DNA from: Arthrobacter sp. MA-N2
GTDB taxonomy: Bacteria > Actinomycetota > Actinomycetes > Actinomycetales > Micrococcaceae
DNA: 64,000 nt
Assembly: GCF_000517125.1 (NCBI RefSeq)
Contig: NZ_KI912155.1
Location: 2,840,034-2,904,033 of the forward strand
Direction of reading: 5' to 3'
In this document: positions 18,329 to 27,431 of the stretch, in pieces
Layout of the letters: each line of letters opens with the position of its first letter
How positions within the stretch are numbered: position 1 is the first letter of the stretch
The notes under the pieces: model-generated
What the model was told of the DNA's origin: nothing
Database searches by the model: none
Seen by the model: the letters and a program-made list of their open reading frames with translations, nothing else
Translations under genes and position numbers: made by a program

Positions 18329-19323
18329 GCGACGCCAAAGAAGCGCTGCTGAGCGTCGAGAACCTCCGTGTTGAAATCGACTTTAACGGCGCGTGGGTGC
18401 CCTTGGTGGACGATGTGTCCTTTTCGGTCAAGCCCGGGGAGACCCTGGGCCTGGTGGGGGAGTCCGGTTCCGGGAAGAGTGTCTCTGCGATGTCGCTCAT
18501 GGGGTTCATTGGGCGCCAGCGTGGCCAGCGGCTTTCCGGAAGCGCCCACTTCCAAGGCAGGGACCTGCTTCGCCTCAATGACCGCGAACTGGAGAGCATG
18601 CGCGGGAATGAGATCGCCATGGTGTTCCAGGAACCCATGACCAGCCTGGATCCTGCTTTCAAGGTGGGCCACCAGATCGCGGCCGGCATCCGGGTTCACC
18701 AGGACGTGACCGCGGCCCGGGCCAAGGAGATGGCCATCGAGGCCATGGACAAGGTGCGTATCCCCAGTGCGCGCGTCCGGGCTGACAGTTACCCGCACGA
18801 GTTCTCCGGGGGCATGCGCCAGCGTGTGCTGATCGCCATGGCGATAGCGAACAACCCGTCAATGCTCATTGCCGATGAACCCACGACTGCCCTGGATGTC
18901 AGTGTTCAGGCGCAAATCCTGGCCCTCCTGACCGAGATGAAGGAGGATCTGGGGCTGGCGATGATCTTCATTACCCACAACATGGGCGTGGTCGCGGACA
19001 TTTGCGACCGCCTGGCCGTGATGTATGCGGGCCAGATCGTCGAGGAAGGGGACGTCTTCGAAACGTTCCAGGCCCCCCAACATCCGTACACGGAGCGCCT
19101 GCTGGCAGCCATGCCGAGTATCGCCAGCCGGCGGGGGAGCCTTGAATGGATTCCGGGATCCCCGCCACGGCCCACGGACTTCCCTGCCGGGTGCAGGTTT
19201 GCGCCGCGCTGCCGGCACCGTCTGGACTCGTGCGAACAGCCTACGACGCTGCTGGAGATCTCGCCGGGGCGTTCGAATCGTTGTTTGCTCGGAAATACTT
19301 GGATGCAGGAGAGCGAGTCATGA
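18325..19323 (+). CDS. Peptide-type ABC transporter ATP-binding protein (DppD/OppD-like)
   Basis: This 332-residue ATPase has Walker A GESGSGKS near residue 48, signature [16 protein letters not shown] near 160 and Walker [14 protein letters not shown] near 180. The oligopeptide-transporter C-terminal extension has the cysteine-bearing end [17 protein letters not shown]. It overlaps the permease stop and the second ATPase start by 4 bp each. Confidence 0.92.
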   Translation: MSDAKEALLSVENLRVEIDFNGAWVPLVDDVSFSVKPGETLGLVGESGSGKSVSAMSLMGFIGRQRGQRLSGSAHFQGRDLLRLNDRELESMRGNEIAMVFQEPMTSLDPAFKVGHQIAAGIRVHQDVTAARAKEMAIEAMDKVRIPSARVRADSYPHEFSGGMRQRVLIAMAIANNPSMLIADEPTTALDVSVQAQILALLTEMKEDLGLAMIFITHNMGVVADICDRLAVMYAGQIVEEGDVFETFQAPQHPYTERLLAAMPSIASRRGSLEWIPGSPPRPTDFPAGCRFAPRCRHRLDSCEQPTTLLEISPGRSNRCLLGNTWMQESES

Positions 19324-20426
19324 GCACCGATATTGTCGTGATGCAGACCGAAGACCTCAGGGTCTCCTTTCCCGTCCGGCGGGCCGGACACGCGACCATC
19401 GTGCAGGCGGTCCGCGGCGTCGATATTACTCTTCGCGCCGGTGAGACACTGGGGCTGGTAGGGGAGTCCGGCTCCGGGAAGTCGACGCTGGCACGGGCCC
19501 TGATGCGGCTCATCCCCTCTGAGGGGATCGTCAGGCTGGACGGCCGGGACGTCTCGGGTCTGAAGCCCGCCGCGTTCCGGAAGGAGCGTAAGAGGATTCA
19601 GATGGTCTTCCAGGACCCGTACTCTTCATTGAACCCATCGCTCACGGTGGGGGCGAGCATCGCTGAACCGCTGAAGGTCCACACGAAGCTGAACGCCGCA
19701 GAGCGCGCAGAGCGCGTCGGCGAGGTGCTCACCCTCGTGGGCCTGAACGCCGATTACGCGGACCGCTACCCGGACGAGTTCTCCGGCGGCCAGCGGCAGC
19801 GGGTGGCGATCGCCCGGGCGATCGTGCTCAACCCCGAGGTTTTGGTGTGTGATGAAGCAGTCAGTGCCCTGGACGTATCGACCCAGAACCAGGTCATCAA
19901 CCTTCTCGAGGAACTCCGCGACAAGATCGGTTTGTCCTACCTCTTCATTTCGCACGATCTTGCAGTGGTCCGCCACATCTCGGACTACGTCGCGGTCATG
20001 TACCTTGGCGAGATCGTCGAGGAAGGACCGGTGGACCGGATCTTTGGCGCCGCGGCCCACCCTTACACGCAGGTCCTCCTGAATGCTGTACCGGTACCGG
20101 ATCCGGTGGCGCAGCGGGCCACGACGAAGCTCCTGCTGCGCGGCGACATTCCCGATCCCACGAACCCGCCCAGCGGTTGTGCCTTCCACCAAAGGTGCCC
20201 GTTCGCCATGGAGATCTGCGCGCAGAAAGCGCCGCCCAAGGTGGAGATCCCGGGTGGCGGCGTCGCCAAATGCCACCTTCACACGAGCGGACCGGTGTTG
20301 GCCGGACGCCCGATCAGCTCCTTGACGGCAGCCGGGACCGGAACCGGAACCGGCGCCGACGACGGGACCCCCGAATCAGCACTGCCCGCCGCCATCGTGT
20401 CCGGCACCCCGGAGTCCTCACTATGA
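19320..20426 (+). CDS. Peptide-type ABC transporter ATP-binding protein (DppF/OppF-like)
   Basis: This 368-residue ATPase has Walker [10 protein letters not shown], signature FSGGQRQRVAIARAIVL and Walker B VLVCDEAVSALDVS. The C-terminal extension ends in CAFHQRCPFAMEIC. The ATG at 19320 overlaps the preceding stop; the frame is open further upstream but that part only shadows the previous gene. About 45 extra C-terminal residues are Gly/Thr/Ala-rich, encoded partly by a repeat of the hexamer ACCGGA. The stop overlaps the dehydratase-like gene, which ties the transporter to the enzymes. Confidence 0.9.
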   Translation: MSTDIVVMQTEDLRVSFPVRRAGHATIVQAVRGVDITLRAGETLGLVGESGSGKSTLARALMRLIPSEGIVRLDGRDVSGLKPAAFRKERKRIQMVFQDPYSSLNPSLTVGASIAEPLKVHTKLNAAERAERVGEVLTLVGLNADYADRYPDEFSGGQRQRVAIARAIVLNPEVLVCDEAVSALDVSTQNQVINLLEELRDKIGLSYLFISHDLAVVRHISDYVAVMYLGEIVEEGPVDRIFGAAAHPYTQVLLNAVPVPDPVAQRATTKLLLRGDIPDPTNPPSGCAFHQRCPFAMEICAQKAPPKVEIPGGGVAKCHLHTSGPVLAGRPISSLTAAGTGTGTGADDGTPESALPAAIVSGTPESSL

Positions 20427-21724
20427 CCCGCCTGAAGGAGAATCCCATCACCGAGACCAAAGCCGCACCGGCGTGGAAGGGTGCCCGCAGCAAGAAGCGC
20501 CTCGCGTCTTCGGCCGAGGCCACCGCCCTGAACCGCGCCTACACCACCCGCATGTGGGAAGACATCGCAAAAGGTGAGTCCTTTGTGTTCGGCTACGGCC
20601 CCATGGAGCTCTTCAACGCCATGGATCTGTACCTGGTGCTGCCCGTCCAGTACGGCTCGGTCATGGCAGCAAAGCAGCTCTTCGAGCACTACCAGGGTGC
20701 GATCGATGACAGGGGCTATTTCCGGTCCTTGGCAAACTACGAGAGCCTTCCCCTGGGGTACTGCTTCAGCCCGGATCCCGAGACGGCCCCCTATGGCGGC
20801 TTGCCAAAGCCCGCGGCAATTGTGGGCGGCTACATGACGGAACCGGCCATCTATGAGTTGTACGCGCACGAATTCGGCTCTCCCCTCTACTTGATGGATG
20901 ACCCCCACCGACAGGCGTCCGTTCCTCCCCGTTGGTGGGAGGGCCCCGAGTGGCGCAACGAGGACATGATCGATTTCAACGTTCGCGAGTTTGAGGGTTG
21001 CGTCCGGTTCCTTGAATCCGTTACCGGAAAGCCCTACAGCGAGACGCGGCTGCGCGAATATCTGCAGCGTGCGGACGAGATGGCCGAGTACTACTGGAAG
21101 ATCACGGACCTGGCCTACAAGTCGCCTGGGCCGGCGCCTTACACCGCAACGGATGCCTATACGGAGGTGGGCATCTATGAGACCCACTTCGGGCACGAGT
21201 GGGCTCTGGACCATGTCAAGGGCATGTATCGCGAGGTCAAGGAAAAGGTCGAGAACCGCGACGCGGCCGTCGAGGGTGAGAAGATGCGGCTGCTCTGGGC
21301 CGGCACCCCGCTCTGGTTCAACCTGGGCTTCTACAACGCCTGGGAAGAAAGCCATGGAGCGATCTTCGTGGAGACAATGTACCTTCCCCGGGCCCAGCGC
21401 ATGATCCAGCCCGACCGGAGCAACGCGCTCCGGGCGGCCTACTTGCGCCGGCACATGAAGTACACGGGGCCCAGCCCGCGGTCGGCGGCAGAACTCGTCG
21501 TCGCGCAATCGCGCGAATACCGCATCGACGGCGTTGTCCTGCCCGCAAGGGGAGCCACCCGCGAAGCGGCAGCAAGCTCAAGGTTCATGGCCGATACCCT
21601 TCGCCGCGAGGGGATTCCTGTCCTGCTGGTGGACTATTCACCTTTCGACAACGCGGCCTGGGACGAAGAAGCCATGCGCGCCCAAGTCACCGAATTCATT
21701 GAACAAATCGAGGGATCCCGATGA
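20423..21724 (+). CDS. 2-hydroxyacyl-CoA dehydratase / benzoyl-CoA reductase-like subunit lacking canonical cysteines (HgdB/BcrC superfamily)
   Basis: This 433-residue protein has the overall pattern of the D-component family: a PMELFNAMD segment near residue 55, a two-fold alpha/beta layout and the late motif DGVVLPARGATREAAASSRFMADTLRREGIPVLLVDYSPFD. The active family members bind a [4Fe-4S] cluster through conserved cysteines near each of these places. By eye those positions are Gly, Thr or Ala here, and only two cysteines occur in the protein (LGYCFSP and EGCVRFL). The ATG overlaps the ATPase stop. No activator ATPase gene is in the window. Function is unknown. Confidence 0.72.
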   Translation: MTRLKENPITETKAAPAWKGARSKKRLASSAEATALNRAYTTRMWEDIAKGESFVFGYGPMELFNAMDLYLVLPVQYGSVMAAKQLFEHYQGAIDDRGYFRSLANYESLPLGYCFSPDPETAPYGGLPKPAAIVGGYMTEPAIYELYAHEFGSPLYLMDDPHRQASVPPRWWEGPEWRNEDMIDFNVREFEGCVRFLESVTGKPYSETRLREYLQRADEMAEYYWKITDLAYKSPGPAPYTATDAYTEVGIYETHFGHEWALDHVKGMYREVKEKVENRDAAVEGEKMRLLWAGTPLWFNLGFYNAWEESHGAIFVETMYLPRAQRMIQPDRSNALRAAYLRRHMKYTGPSPRSAAELVVAQSREYRIDGVVLPARGATREAAASSRFMADTLRREGIPVLLVDYSPFDNAAWDEEAMRAQVTEFIEQIEGSR

Positions 21725-21761
21725 ATCAAGCTTTCACTGTTCCCGGATTGGACCTGGCCCG

Positions 21762-22940
21762 ATGAGCGTCCTCAGTCATTTCCGCGAGGTCGTGGCGAAC
21801 CGCTTCGATCCCCGTGCCGTGGACGCGCTCTCCTCTTTTGACGGTCGTCCTGTGATTGGTTTCCTGGATACCGGTTTCCCCGAGGAGTTGGCCATCGCGG
21901 CCGGCTACCAGCCCATGCTCCTGACCGGGGACCCGACGTCGGGCACAGGTACCGCCGACCCCTACCTCGACCTCTCGGCTCCCGCCCGCGTGCGGCATCT
22001 CACCGAAGCGATGGTTACTGGCCGGTACAATTCGGTCGATGTCCTGTGTGTAACCGGTGGCGACCGTTGGCTCGCCAATACCCACGGGTTCCTGGAGGCT
22101 TACCGGCAAATCTCTGCCACTCCCGATTTCGGTGATGTCTACTACCTGGAGCGACCGCGAGGCACCTACCGGGAGCACCGGGAGTACAACCTGCGGTTGC
22201 AGCGGGACTTCCGGTCCTACCTGGAGGACCGCTCCGGTAAGGTGATCGACGACGGCGACCTGGCTGCCGCGATCAGGCTCACCAACGAGACGCGCTCACT
22301 CCTTCGCGAAGTCACAGCCTTACGGACAGGTGATGAGCCGCGGATCTCCGGCGTGGATTCACACACGATCACCATGGCCTCGATGCTGATGCCGAAGAAG
22401 GCCTTCAACTCGGAATTGCGTCACTTCCTTGCCCATGAAGTACCAACGGCATCGGTGGTGGCCAAGGGAACCGCACGGGTCTTCGCGTCCGGCAGCTCGC
22501 TGGACCACCACCGCCTGCATGAAATCGTGGAATCGCTTCCAGCGGTGGTGGTAGGGGAGGACACCGAGTTCGGTGCACGGTATGCCGAAACCCCCATCAA
22601 CGAGTCCATCGATCCGATGGAGGCGATCGCAGACCGCTACACGTTCAAGGCCCCGGAGCCTTGGGCGTTCGGCATGAAACGCCGCATCGGGATGAAGGTG
22701 GATGCCGCAGTCGCCGCGCGCGCCGACGTCGAGGTCTTCCTGCATCTGGCGAACGACACATCCGTCGGATGGGACTTCCCCGATCAACGGAACTCACTCC
22801 AGGAACACGGCATTCCCGTCATTGCACTCGCTGACCAGGACTATGTCTTGGACGATGCTCAGGCCGTTTCGGACAAGCTGGCGGACTTCTTCTCCCAGTC
22901 CAAGGAAGAACACAACATCACTAAGAAGGTTTTGGCATGA
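21762..22940 (+). CDS. Second 2-hydroxyacyl-CoA dehydratase-like subunit lacking canonical cysteines
   Basis: This 392-residue protein has family features: FLDTGFPEELAIAAGYQP near residue 28, SGVDSHTITMASMLMPKKAFNSELRHFL near 195, FASGSSLDHHRLHEIVESLPAVVVGEDTEFGARY near 245 and a late HGIPVIALADQDY. The places where active dehydratases carry cluster cysteines read DTG, GGD and NDT. A single cysteine remains (VLCVTGG). It starts 37 bp after its partner and overlaps the CoA-transferase gene by 4 bp. A heterodimer with the previous protein is likely by family precedent. Confidence 0.72.
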   Translation: MSVLSHFREVVANRFDPRAVDALSSFDGRPVIGFLDTGFPEELAIAAGYQPMLLTGDPTSGTGTADPYLDLSAPARVRHLTEAMVTGRYNSVDVLCVTGGDRWLANTHGFLEAYRQISATPDFGDVYYLERPRGTYREHREYNLRLQRDFRSYLEDRSGKVIDDGDLAAAIRLTNETRSLLREVTALRTGDEPRISGVDSHTITMASMLMPKKAFNSELRHFLAHEVPTASVVAKGTARVFASGSSLDHHRLHEIVESLPAVVVGEDTEFGARYAETPINESIDPMEAIADRYTFKAPEPWAFGMKRRIGMKVDAAVAARADVEVFLHLANDTSVGWDFPDQRNSLQEHGIPVIALADQDYVLDDAQAVSDKLADFFSQSKEEHNITKKVLA

Positions 22941-24175
22941 ATAAGGGACTCCTGAACGGAGCTCGGGCTCTCGACTTGACGGACGAGACCGGGTTTGTCT
23001 GCGGCAAGGTACTCGGCGAGCTCGGCGTTGACGTCGTCAAGGTGGAGCGGCCTGGCGGTGACCCTTCACGACTCATCCCGCCGTTCCACCAGGACATTCC
23101 AGGCGTGGAACGCAGCCTCTACTGGAAAGCTTTCAACACCGGAAAGCGCGGGGTGACACTCGACATCGAGAACCCCCGGGGCCAGGAGATCTTCCGCGAA
23201 TTGGTCCGCCGGGTCGATTTTGTCATCGAGTCCTTTGAACCTGGCTATCTCGAGCGGATTGGCCTGGGATTTGAGGTCCTCCGTGCCATCAACCCGAAGA
23301 TCGTCCTTGTCTCCATCACCCCCTTCGGGCAGACCGGCCCTTACAGCCAGTACAAGGGCTCGGAACTGATCGCTATCGCCATGAGCGGCGTGCTGAACAA
23401 CACCGGGGACCCGGACCGGGCACCCGTAAAGGAGTCGCTGGACTCCGGGCTCTTCCATGCAGGGGTCGCGGGAGCCATGGGAGCCGTCACCGCCTACTAC
23501 CACGCCATGCTTGCCGGCGAAGGCCAGCAGGTTGACGTCTCCGTTCAGGAAGTCGCCGCAAGCCGGCTCACCTCCTCCATCCTCGCATGGGACCTGGAAC
23601 GCGTGACGTTGGTCCGCGACGGTCACAAGTCGCAGATGGGACCAACATCCACCGACTGGTTCTGGGCCTGCAAGGACGGCCACCTGTTCTGGCACATGCT
23701 CGGCGGCGCGTTCGGTGCCCCCGCCAACAAGGCCCTCTCGGACTGGATGGACGAGTACCTCGAGGACAACCCGCTACGAGAAGTGCAGGAATGGATGAAG
23801 TTTGACAAGGCCGGAATCTCCCAAGAGCAATGGGATCGCTTCGCCGCGGCAATCCGTCCCTTCTTCCTGCGTTTCACCAAGGACGAAATCCGGGAACAGA
23901 GCCTGAAACGCGGTACCAACGCCACCGTTGCCAACGATCCTCACGATCTGCTTGAGAGCGAGCAACTGAGGTCACGCGGTTACTGGACCGATCTGGACGA
24001 CCCTGTCCTGGGCGACCTGAAATTCCCCAAATACTTCTTCCAATCCCGCGACACCGAGAACTTCAGCCGCACGGCCGCACCGCAGCTCGGCGAGCACAAC
24101 GAGGACATCTACCTGAACGAACTCGGCCTGACGTCCGAGAAGATCGACGAACTAAGGAAATCCCATGCCATCTGA
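22937..24175 (+). CDS. CaiB/BaiF family III CoA transferase, subunit lacking the usual catalytic Asp
   Basis: This 412-residue protein has the family III fold order: N-terminal Rossmann segment with VLGELGVDVVKVERPGGDPSR, FNTGKRGVTLDIENP, ITPFGQTGPY and GEGQQVDVSVQEV. Counting back from the GQ of the GxGQ motif, the place of the catalytic aspartate is Leu172 (SGLFHAG); Asp169 lies three residues earlier and might substitute. The protein is followed by a second CoA-transferase gene with an 11-bp overlap that does keep the aspartate. A catalytic/non-catalytic heteromer, as in the two-subunit benzylsuccinate CoA transferase, is plausible. Confidence 0.85.
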   Translation: MNKGLLNGARALDLTDETGFVCGKVLGELGVDVVKVERPGGDPSRLIPPFHQDIPGVERSLYWKAFNTGKRGVTLDIENPRGQEIFRELVRRVDFVIESFEPGYLERIGLGFEVLRAINPKIVLVSITPFGQTGPYSQYKGSELIAIAMSGVLNNTGDPDRAPVKESLDSGLFHAGVAGAMGAVTAYYHAMLAGEGQQVDVSVQEVAASRLTSSILAWDLERVTLVRDGHKSQMGPTSTDWFWACKDGHLFWHMLGGAFGAPANKALSDWMDEYLEDNPLREVQEWMKFDKAGISQEQWDRFAAAIRPFFLRFTKDEIREQSLKRGTNATVANDPHDLLESEQLRSRGYWTDLDDPVLGDLKFPKYFFQSRDTENFSRTAAPQLGEHNEDIYLNELGLTSEKIDELRKSHAI

Positions 24176-25415
24176 AGCTCCAACCCAGCCACCGGCACCC
24201 AAGGGTGCCTTAGCCGGCGTCAAGGTGCTCGACTTCGGCTGGGCCATCGTGGGTTCGCTGACCGGAAAATTCCTGGCCGATCACGGCGCCGAGGTAATCC
24301 GCGTCGAATCGGCCTCCCGACCGGACATGACACGGGTCGACCGTCGATACTCCAAGTCATCGCAGTCCAATCTCGACGACAAGCCCTGGTTCGCCCACTT
24401 CAACACGTCCAAGTACAGCCTGTCGCTCGACCTGAAAAACCCCCGATCGCGCGACGTGCTCGACCGCCTGATCGCCTGGGCCGATGTGGTCAACGAGAAC
24501 TTCACACCGGGGACGTTGCAACGCCTCGGACTGGACTACGACTACATGACCACCATCAATCCAGACATCATCTTCATCAGTGGCAGCCTCTTCGGACAGA
24601 CCGGCCCCCTTGCTGAGGAATGGGGTATCGACGGGACGGGCGCCGCCATTTCGGGCCGCCTCAACCTGACAGGCTGGCCGGACCGCACCCCCGTCACACC
24701 AAGTTCGGGCATCTATGGGGACTACATCGTTCCGCTGATGAATGCCACGGCCGTGGTCGCGGCGCTGGCACACCGCGAGAAGACGGGGTTGGGCCAGTAC
24801 ATGGAAGCGAGCATGTTCGAAGTCACGGCACAGGAGATCACCCCGGCCGTGCTCGATTGGCAGTCCAACGGCCGGCTTGAGGGACGGACCGGCAACCGCG
24901 TGGCAAACGCTTCCCCGCACGGCGTGTTCCCGTGCTCCGGCGAAGACCGCTGGTGCGCGATCGCCGTTTTCTCCGATCAGGAGTGGGCAGACTTCGTAGC
25001 CGCCCTCGGCAAGCCCGACTGGGCCGCCGATAGCCGGTTCGCCACTTTGGAGGCCAGGAAGGCAAATGAGGACGAGCTTGAGCGGCTCGTGGCGGAATGG
25101 ACGTCCGCCCGCGATCCGCACGAAGTGATGAGGTACCTGCAGCAGTACGGTGTCCGCGCGTCCGCCGTGCAAGGGCCGGCGGACATTATCGACAACGATC
25201 CGCAGCTTCGGGAGCGGGGATTCCTGCAGACCGTCGAGCACTCGGTCCTTGGCCCCTTCGGTCACCAAGTGCCCCCGTTCAGGCTCAGTGCGACGCCGGC
25301 TCAGCTACGACCGGCTCCGAACATGGGCGAGCACAACGAGTACATCTGCACCGAACTGCTCGGCGTGTCCGATTCCGAGTACATCGATCTGCTGCTCGAG
25401 GACGTCTTCCGCTGA
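24165..25415 (+). CDS. CaiB/BaiF family III CoA transferase, catalytic-type subunit
   Basis: This 416-residue protein has the family III motifs KVLDFGWAIVGSLTGKFLADHGAEVIRVES, FNTSKYSLSLDLKNP, GSLFGQTGPL and REKTGLGQYMEAS. Asp186 in IYGDYIVP occupies the catalytic position that forms the acyl-anhydride intermediate. It overlaps the preceding transferase gene by 11 bp in a different frame, which implies coupled synthesis. Together they probably move CoA from a donor such as succinyl-CoA to the imported acid. The acid itself cannot be named from sequence. Confidence 0.87.
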   Translation: MPSEAPTQPPAPKGALAGVKVLDFGWAIVGSLTGKFLADHGAEVIRVESASRPDMTRVDRRYSKSSQSNLDDKPWFAHFNTSKYSLSLDLKNPRSRDVLDRLIAWADVVNENFTPGTLQRLGLDYDYMTTINPDIIFISGSLFGQTGPLAEEWGIDGTGAAISGRLNLTGWPDRTPVTPSSGIYGDYIVPLMNATAVVAALAHREKTGLGQYMEASMFEVTAQEITPAVLDWQSNGRLEGRTGNRVANASPHGVFPCSGEDRWCAIAVFSDQEWADFVAALGKPDWAADSRFATLEARKANEDELERLVAEWTSARDPHEVMRYLQQYGVRASAVQGPADIIDNDPQLRERGFLQTVEHSVLGPFGHQVPPFRLSATPAQLRPAPNMGEHNEYICTELLGVSDSEYIDLLLEDVFR

Positions 25416-25455
25416 CACGGAACCCACTGAACTTTTAATGAAGGGAAACAAGACC

Positions 25456-26262
25456 ATGGATCGTCTGACTGGAAAAACCAGCATCGTCACCGGAGCCGGC
25501 GAGGGTATCGGCCGCGCCATCGCCCGGATGTTCGCCCGCGAAGGAGCACAAGTTGTTGTCGCTAACCGCAACGAGACGAAGGGCAAAGAGACCGTAGAGC
25601 TGATCAAGGACGCGGGCGGTGAGGCCACCTTCATCCGCACGGATGTCACCGATACGGAGGATGTGAAGCGGCTGATCGAACAGACGGTCGCCACCTACGG
25701 CAAACTCGACGTGCTCTGCAACAACCACGGCGTCTACGGCCTGGATACACGAGAAATTACCGACCTGCCCGAAGCGGACTGGGACCTCATGATGGACACG
25801 AACGCCAAAGGCGTGTTCCTCACCACCAAATACGCCGTACCGGCCATGCGTGCGGCAGGCGGCGGGTCGATCGTCAATATCTCCTCGATTGCGGCGCTGG
25901 CGAAGTCCGCGCAGCCTGCGTACGCGGCTTCAAAAGGCGCGGTGAACGCCTTCACCAAAGGCATCGCCGCCCAGGTGGCCGAGTTCAACATCCGCGCGAA
26001 CGTGATCACTCCGAGCACGATTGAAACGGATCGCCGTACCGAGTTGGCGAAATCTGCCCAGTACAAGAACGACTTCCTGGCCCATACCTCCGAAGATGAG
26101 GCCGCCGGCAGCGTGGAGATCATCAACCGCGTCCTGCCCGGCTTCGGGGAACCGGATGACATCGCCTACGCCGCGGTGTACCTGGCATCCGATGAATCGG
26201 CCTACGTCACTGCCACCGTCCTCCCCGTCGACGGCGGTACCACCCGGACGCGCACAGACTAG
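25456..26262 (+). CDS. Short-chain dehydrogenase/reductase (SDR)
   Basis: This 268-residue classical SDR has the NAD(P) motif TGAGEGIGRA near residue 13, NNHG (variant of NNAG) near 90, a catalytic Ser in NISSIAA and YAASK near 157. It ends in VDGG near the C-terminus. The start at 25456 is chosen because AAGGGA lies nine bases upstream. It is the first of two adjacent SDR genes in module B2 and probably oxidises a hydroxyacyl-CoA or alcohol intermediate. Confidence 0.88.
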   Translation: MDRLTGKTSIVTGAGEGIGRAIARMFAREGAQVVVANRNETKGKETVELIKDAGGEATFIRTDVTDTEDVKRLIEQTVATYGKLDVLCNNHGVYGLDTREITDLPEADWDLMMDTNAKGVFLTTKYAVPAMRAAGGGSIVNISSIAALAKSAQPAYAASKGAVNAFTKGIAAQVAEFNIRANVITPSTIETDRRTELAKSAQYKNDFLAHTSEDEAAGSVEIINRVLPGFGEPDDIAYAAVYLASDESAYVTATVLPVDGGTTRTRTD

Positions 26263-26315
26263 CGTCGTCGCCACATCCATAGTTTGTGCAGCAAGAAAGC
26301 TAAGTGAGGGATTGA

Positions 26316-27092
26316 ATGAACAGGCTCCAGGGCAAAGTCAGCATCATCACCGGTGCCGGCAGCGGCATCGGTCGCGGCATCGCGCAGAAATTCGCTGAGG
26401 AGGGTTCCGCCGTCGTTGTTGCTGACGCGTTCCCGGCCGGCGGCGAAGAAACGGTGGAATTGATCCGGCAAGCAGGCGGTACGGCCAACTTCCAGCAGGT
26501 TGACGTCACCAATGCCGCGGACGTTGAGCGGCTTGCCAAAGACACGGTGGAGCGCCACGGAGAAATATCTGTCTTGGTGAACAATGCCGGGATTTCCTCG
26601 GGAGACACCCTTCGGATCCACGAAGTGACCGAAGAAAACTGGGATCGCATCATGAATGTGAACCTCAAGGGCGTCTTTTTCTGCTGCAAGTACGTCCTGC
26701 CAGCAATGTTGGAGCGTGGTGGCGGGTCCATCGTCAACATTGCGTCCGCAGCTGCGGTCGGCATGGGACCCCGCGCCGCGTACGCGGCGTCGAAGGGCGG
26801 CGTGGCTTCGCTGACCCGCAGCATCGCGTTCCAATACGGCGAGTACAACATCCGCGCCAATGCAATTTGCCCGGGCCCGGTTGATACCCCGATGAGCCGC
26901 GCCTCAAGGGCAAGCGGTATCTACAAACCGACTGGCATCGTGGACCTCGCCATTGACCGCAAGGGCCAGCCGGAGGACATTGCCTACGCGGCGCTCTACC
27001 TCGCATCGGATGAATCGAAGTACGTCACATCCGACATGATGCTCGTCGACGGCGGCGCCCTCCGTCTCCGGGCAGAGCAGTTCCGCAATTAA
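26316..27092 (+). CDS. Short-chain dehydrogenase/reductase (SDR)
   Basis: This 258-residue classical SDR has TGAGSGIGRG near residue 12, NNAG near 89, the catalytic serine in NIASAAA and YAASKGG near 155, and VDGGALRLR at the C-terminus. It is 53 bp downstream of a similar SDR and shares its layout, so the two may have arisen by duplication. Both keep complete active sites. Confidence 0.88.
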   Translation: MNRLQGKVSIITGAGSGIGRGIAQKFAEEGSAVVVADAFPAGGEETVELIRQAGGTANFQQVDVTNAADVERLAKDTVERHGEISVLVNNAGISSGDTLRIHEVTEENWDRIMNVNLKGVFFCCKYVLPAMLERGGGSIVNIASAAAVGMGPRAAYAASKGGVASLTRSIAFQYGEYNIRANAICPGPVDTPMSRASRASGIYKPTGIVDLAIDRKGQPEDIAYAALYLASDESKYVTSDMMLVDGGALRLRAEQFRN

Positions 27093-27132
27093 CCAGCCTC
27101 TTTCCGCCAAAGAATTAAGCAAGGAGAACATC

Positions 27133-27426
27133 ATGTCCACCATCACCCCCGGACAGCGGCTGTACAGCGCAGCGTCAACCGCTGAGGTCATCGTCGTCAA
27201 AGCTGCATCCGTTGACCTGGCCTGCGCAGGCGAGTCCATGCTGGCCACCCGTCCGGAGACCGCGCCTGCATCCGGGACCGAAGCTCCAGTATTGGTGGGA
27301 AAGCGCTACACGGATGAGGAGAGCGGCCTGCTGGTTCTATGCACCAAAGGGGGCGCCGGGCCCTTGCTGGCGGACGGTCGCGTGATGAACGAACTCCAGA
27401 CCCAAGCTCTTCCCTCTTCGGACTGA
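27133..27426 (+). CDS. Small conserved-looking protein of unknown function (97 aa)
   Basis: AAGGAGAACATC precedes the ATG, which supports real translation. The protein starts MSTITPGQRLYSAASTAEVIVVKA, has the segment LVGKRYTDEESGLLVLCTKGG and ends ALPSSD. It has two cysteines (DLACAGES and VLCTKGG) and no signal peptide or membrane segment. I do not assign a known domain. It ends 5 bp before the acyl-CoA ligase start, so a partner or regulatory role for that ligase is an obvious idea. That role is inference only. Confidence 0.75.
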   Translation: MSTITPGQRLYSAASTAEVIVVKAASVDLACAGESMLATRPETAPASGTEAPVLVGKRYTDEESGLLVLCTKGGAGPLLADGRVMNELQTQALPSSD

Positions 27427-27431
27427 ATGCC

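Noticed and set aside
20279..21508. 409-codon open frame on the minus strand
   Set aside because: It is antisense to the dehydratase-like gene, which has family motifs and coupled starts; the antisense frame has none.
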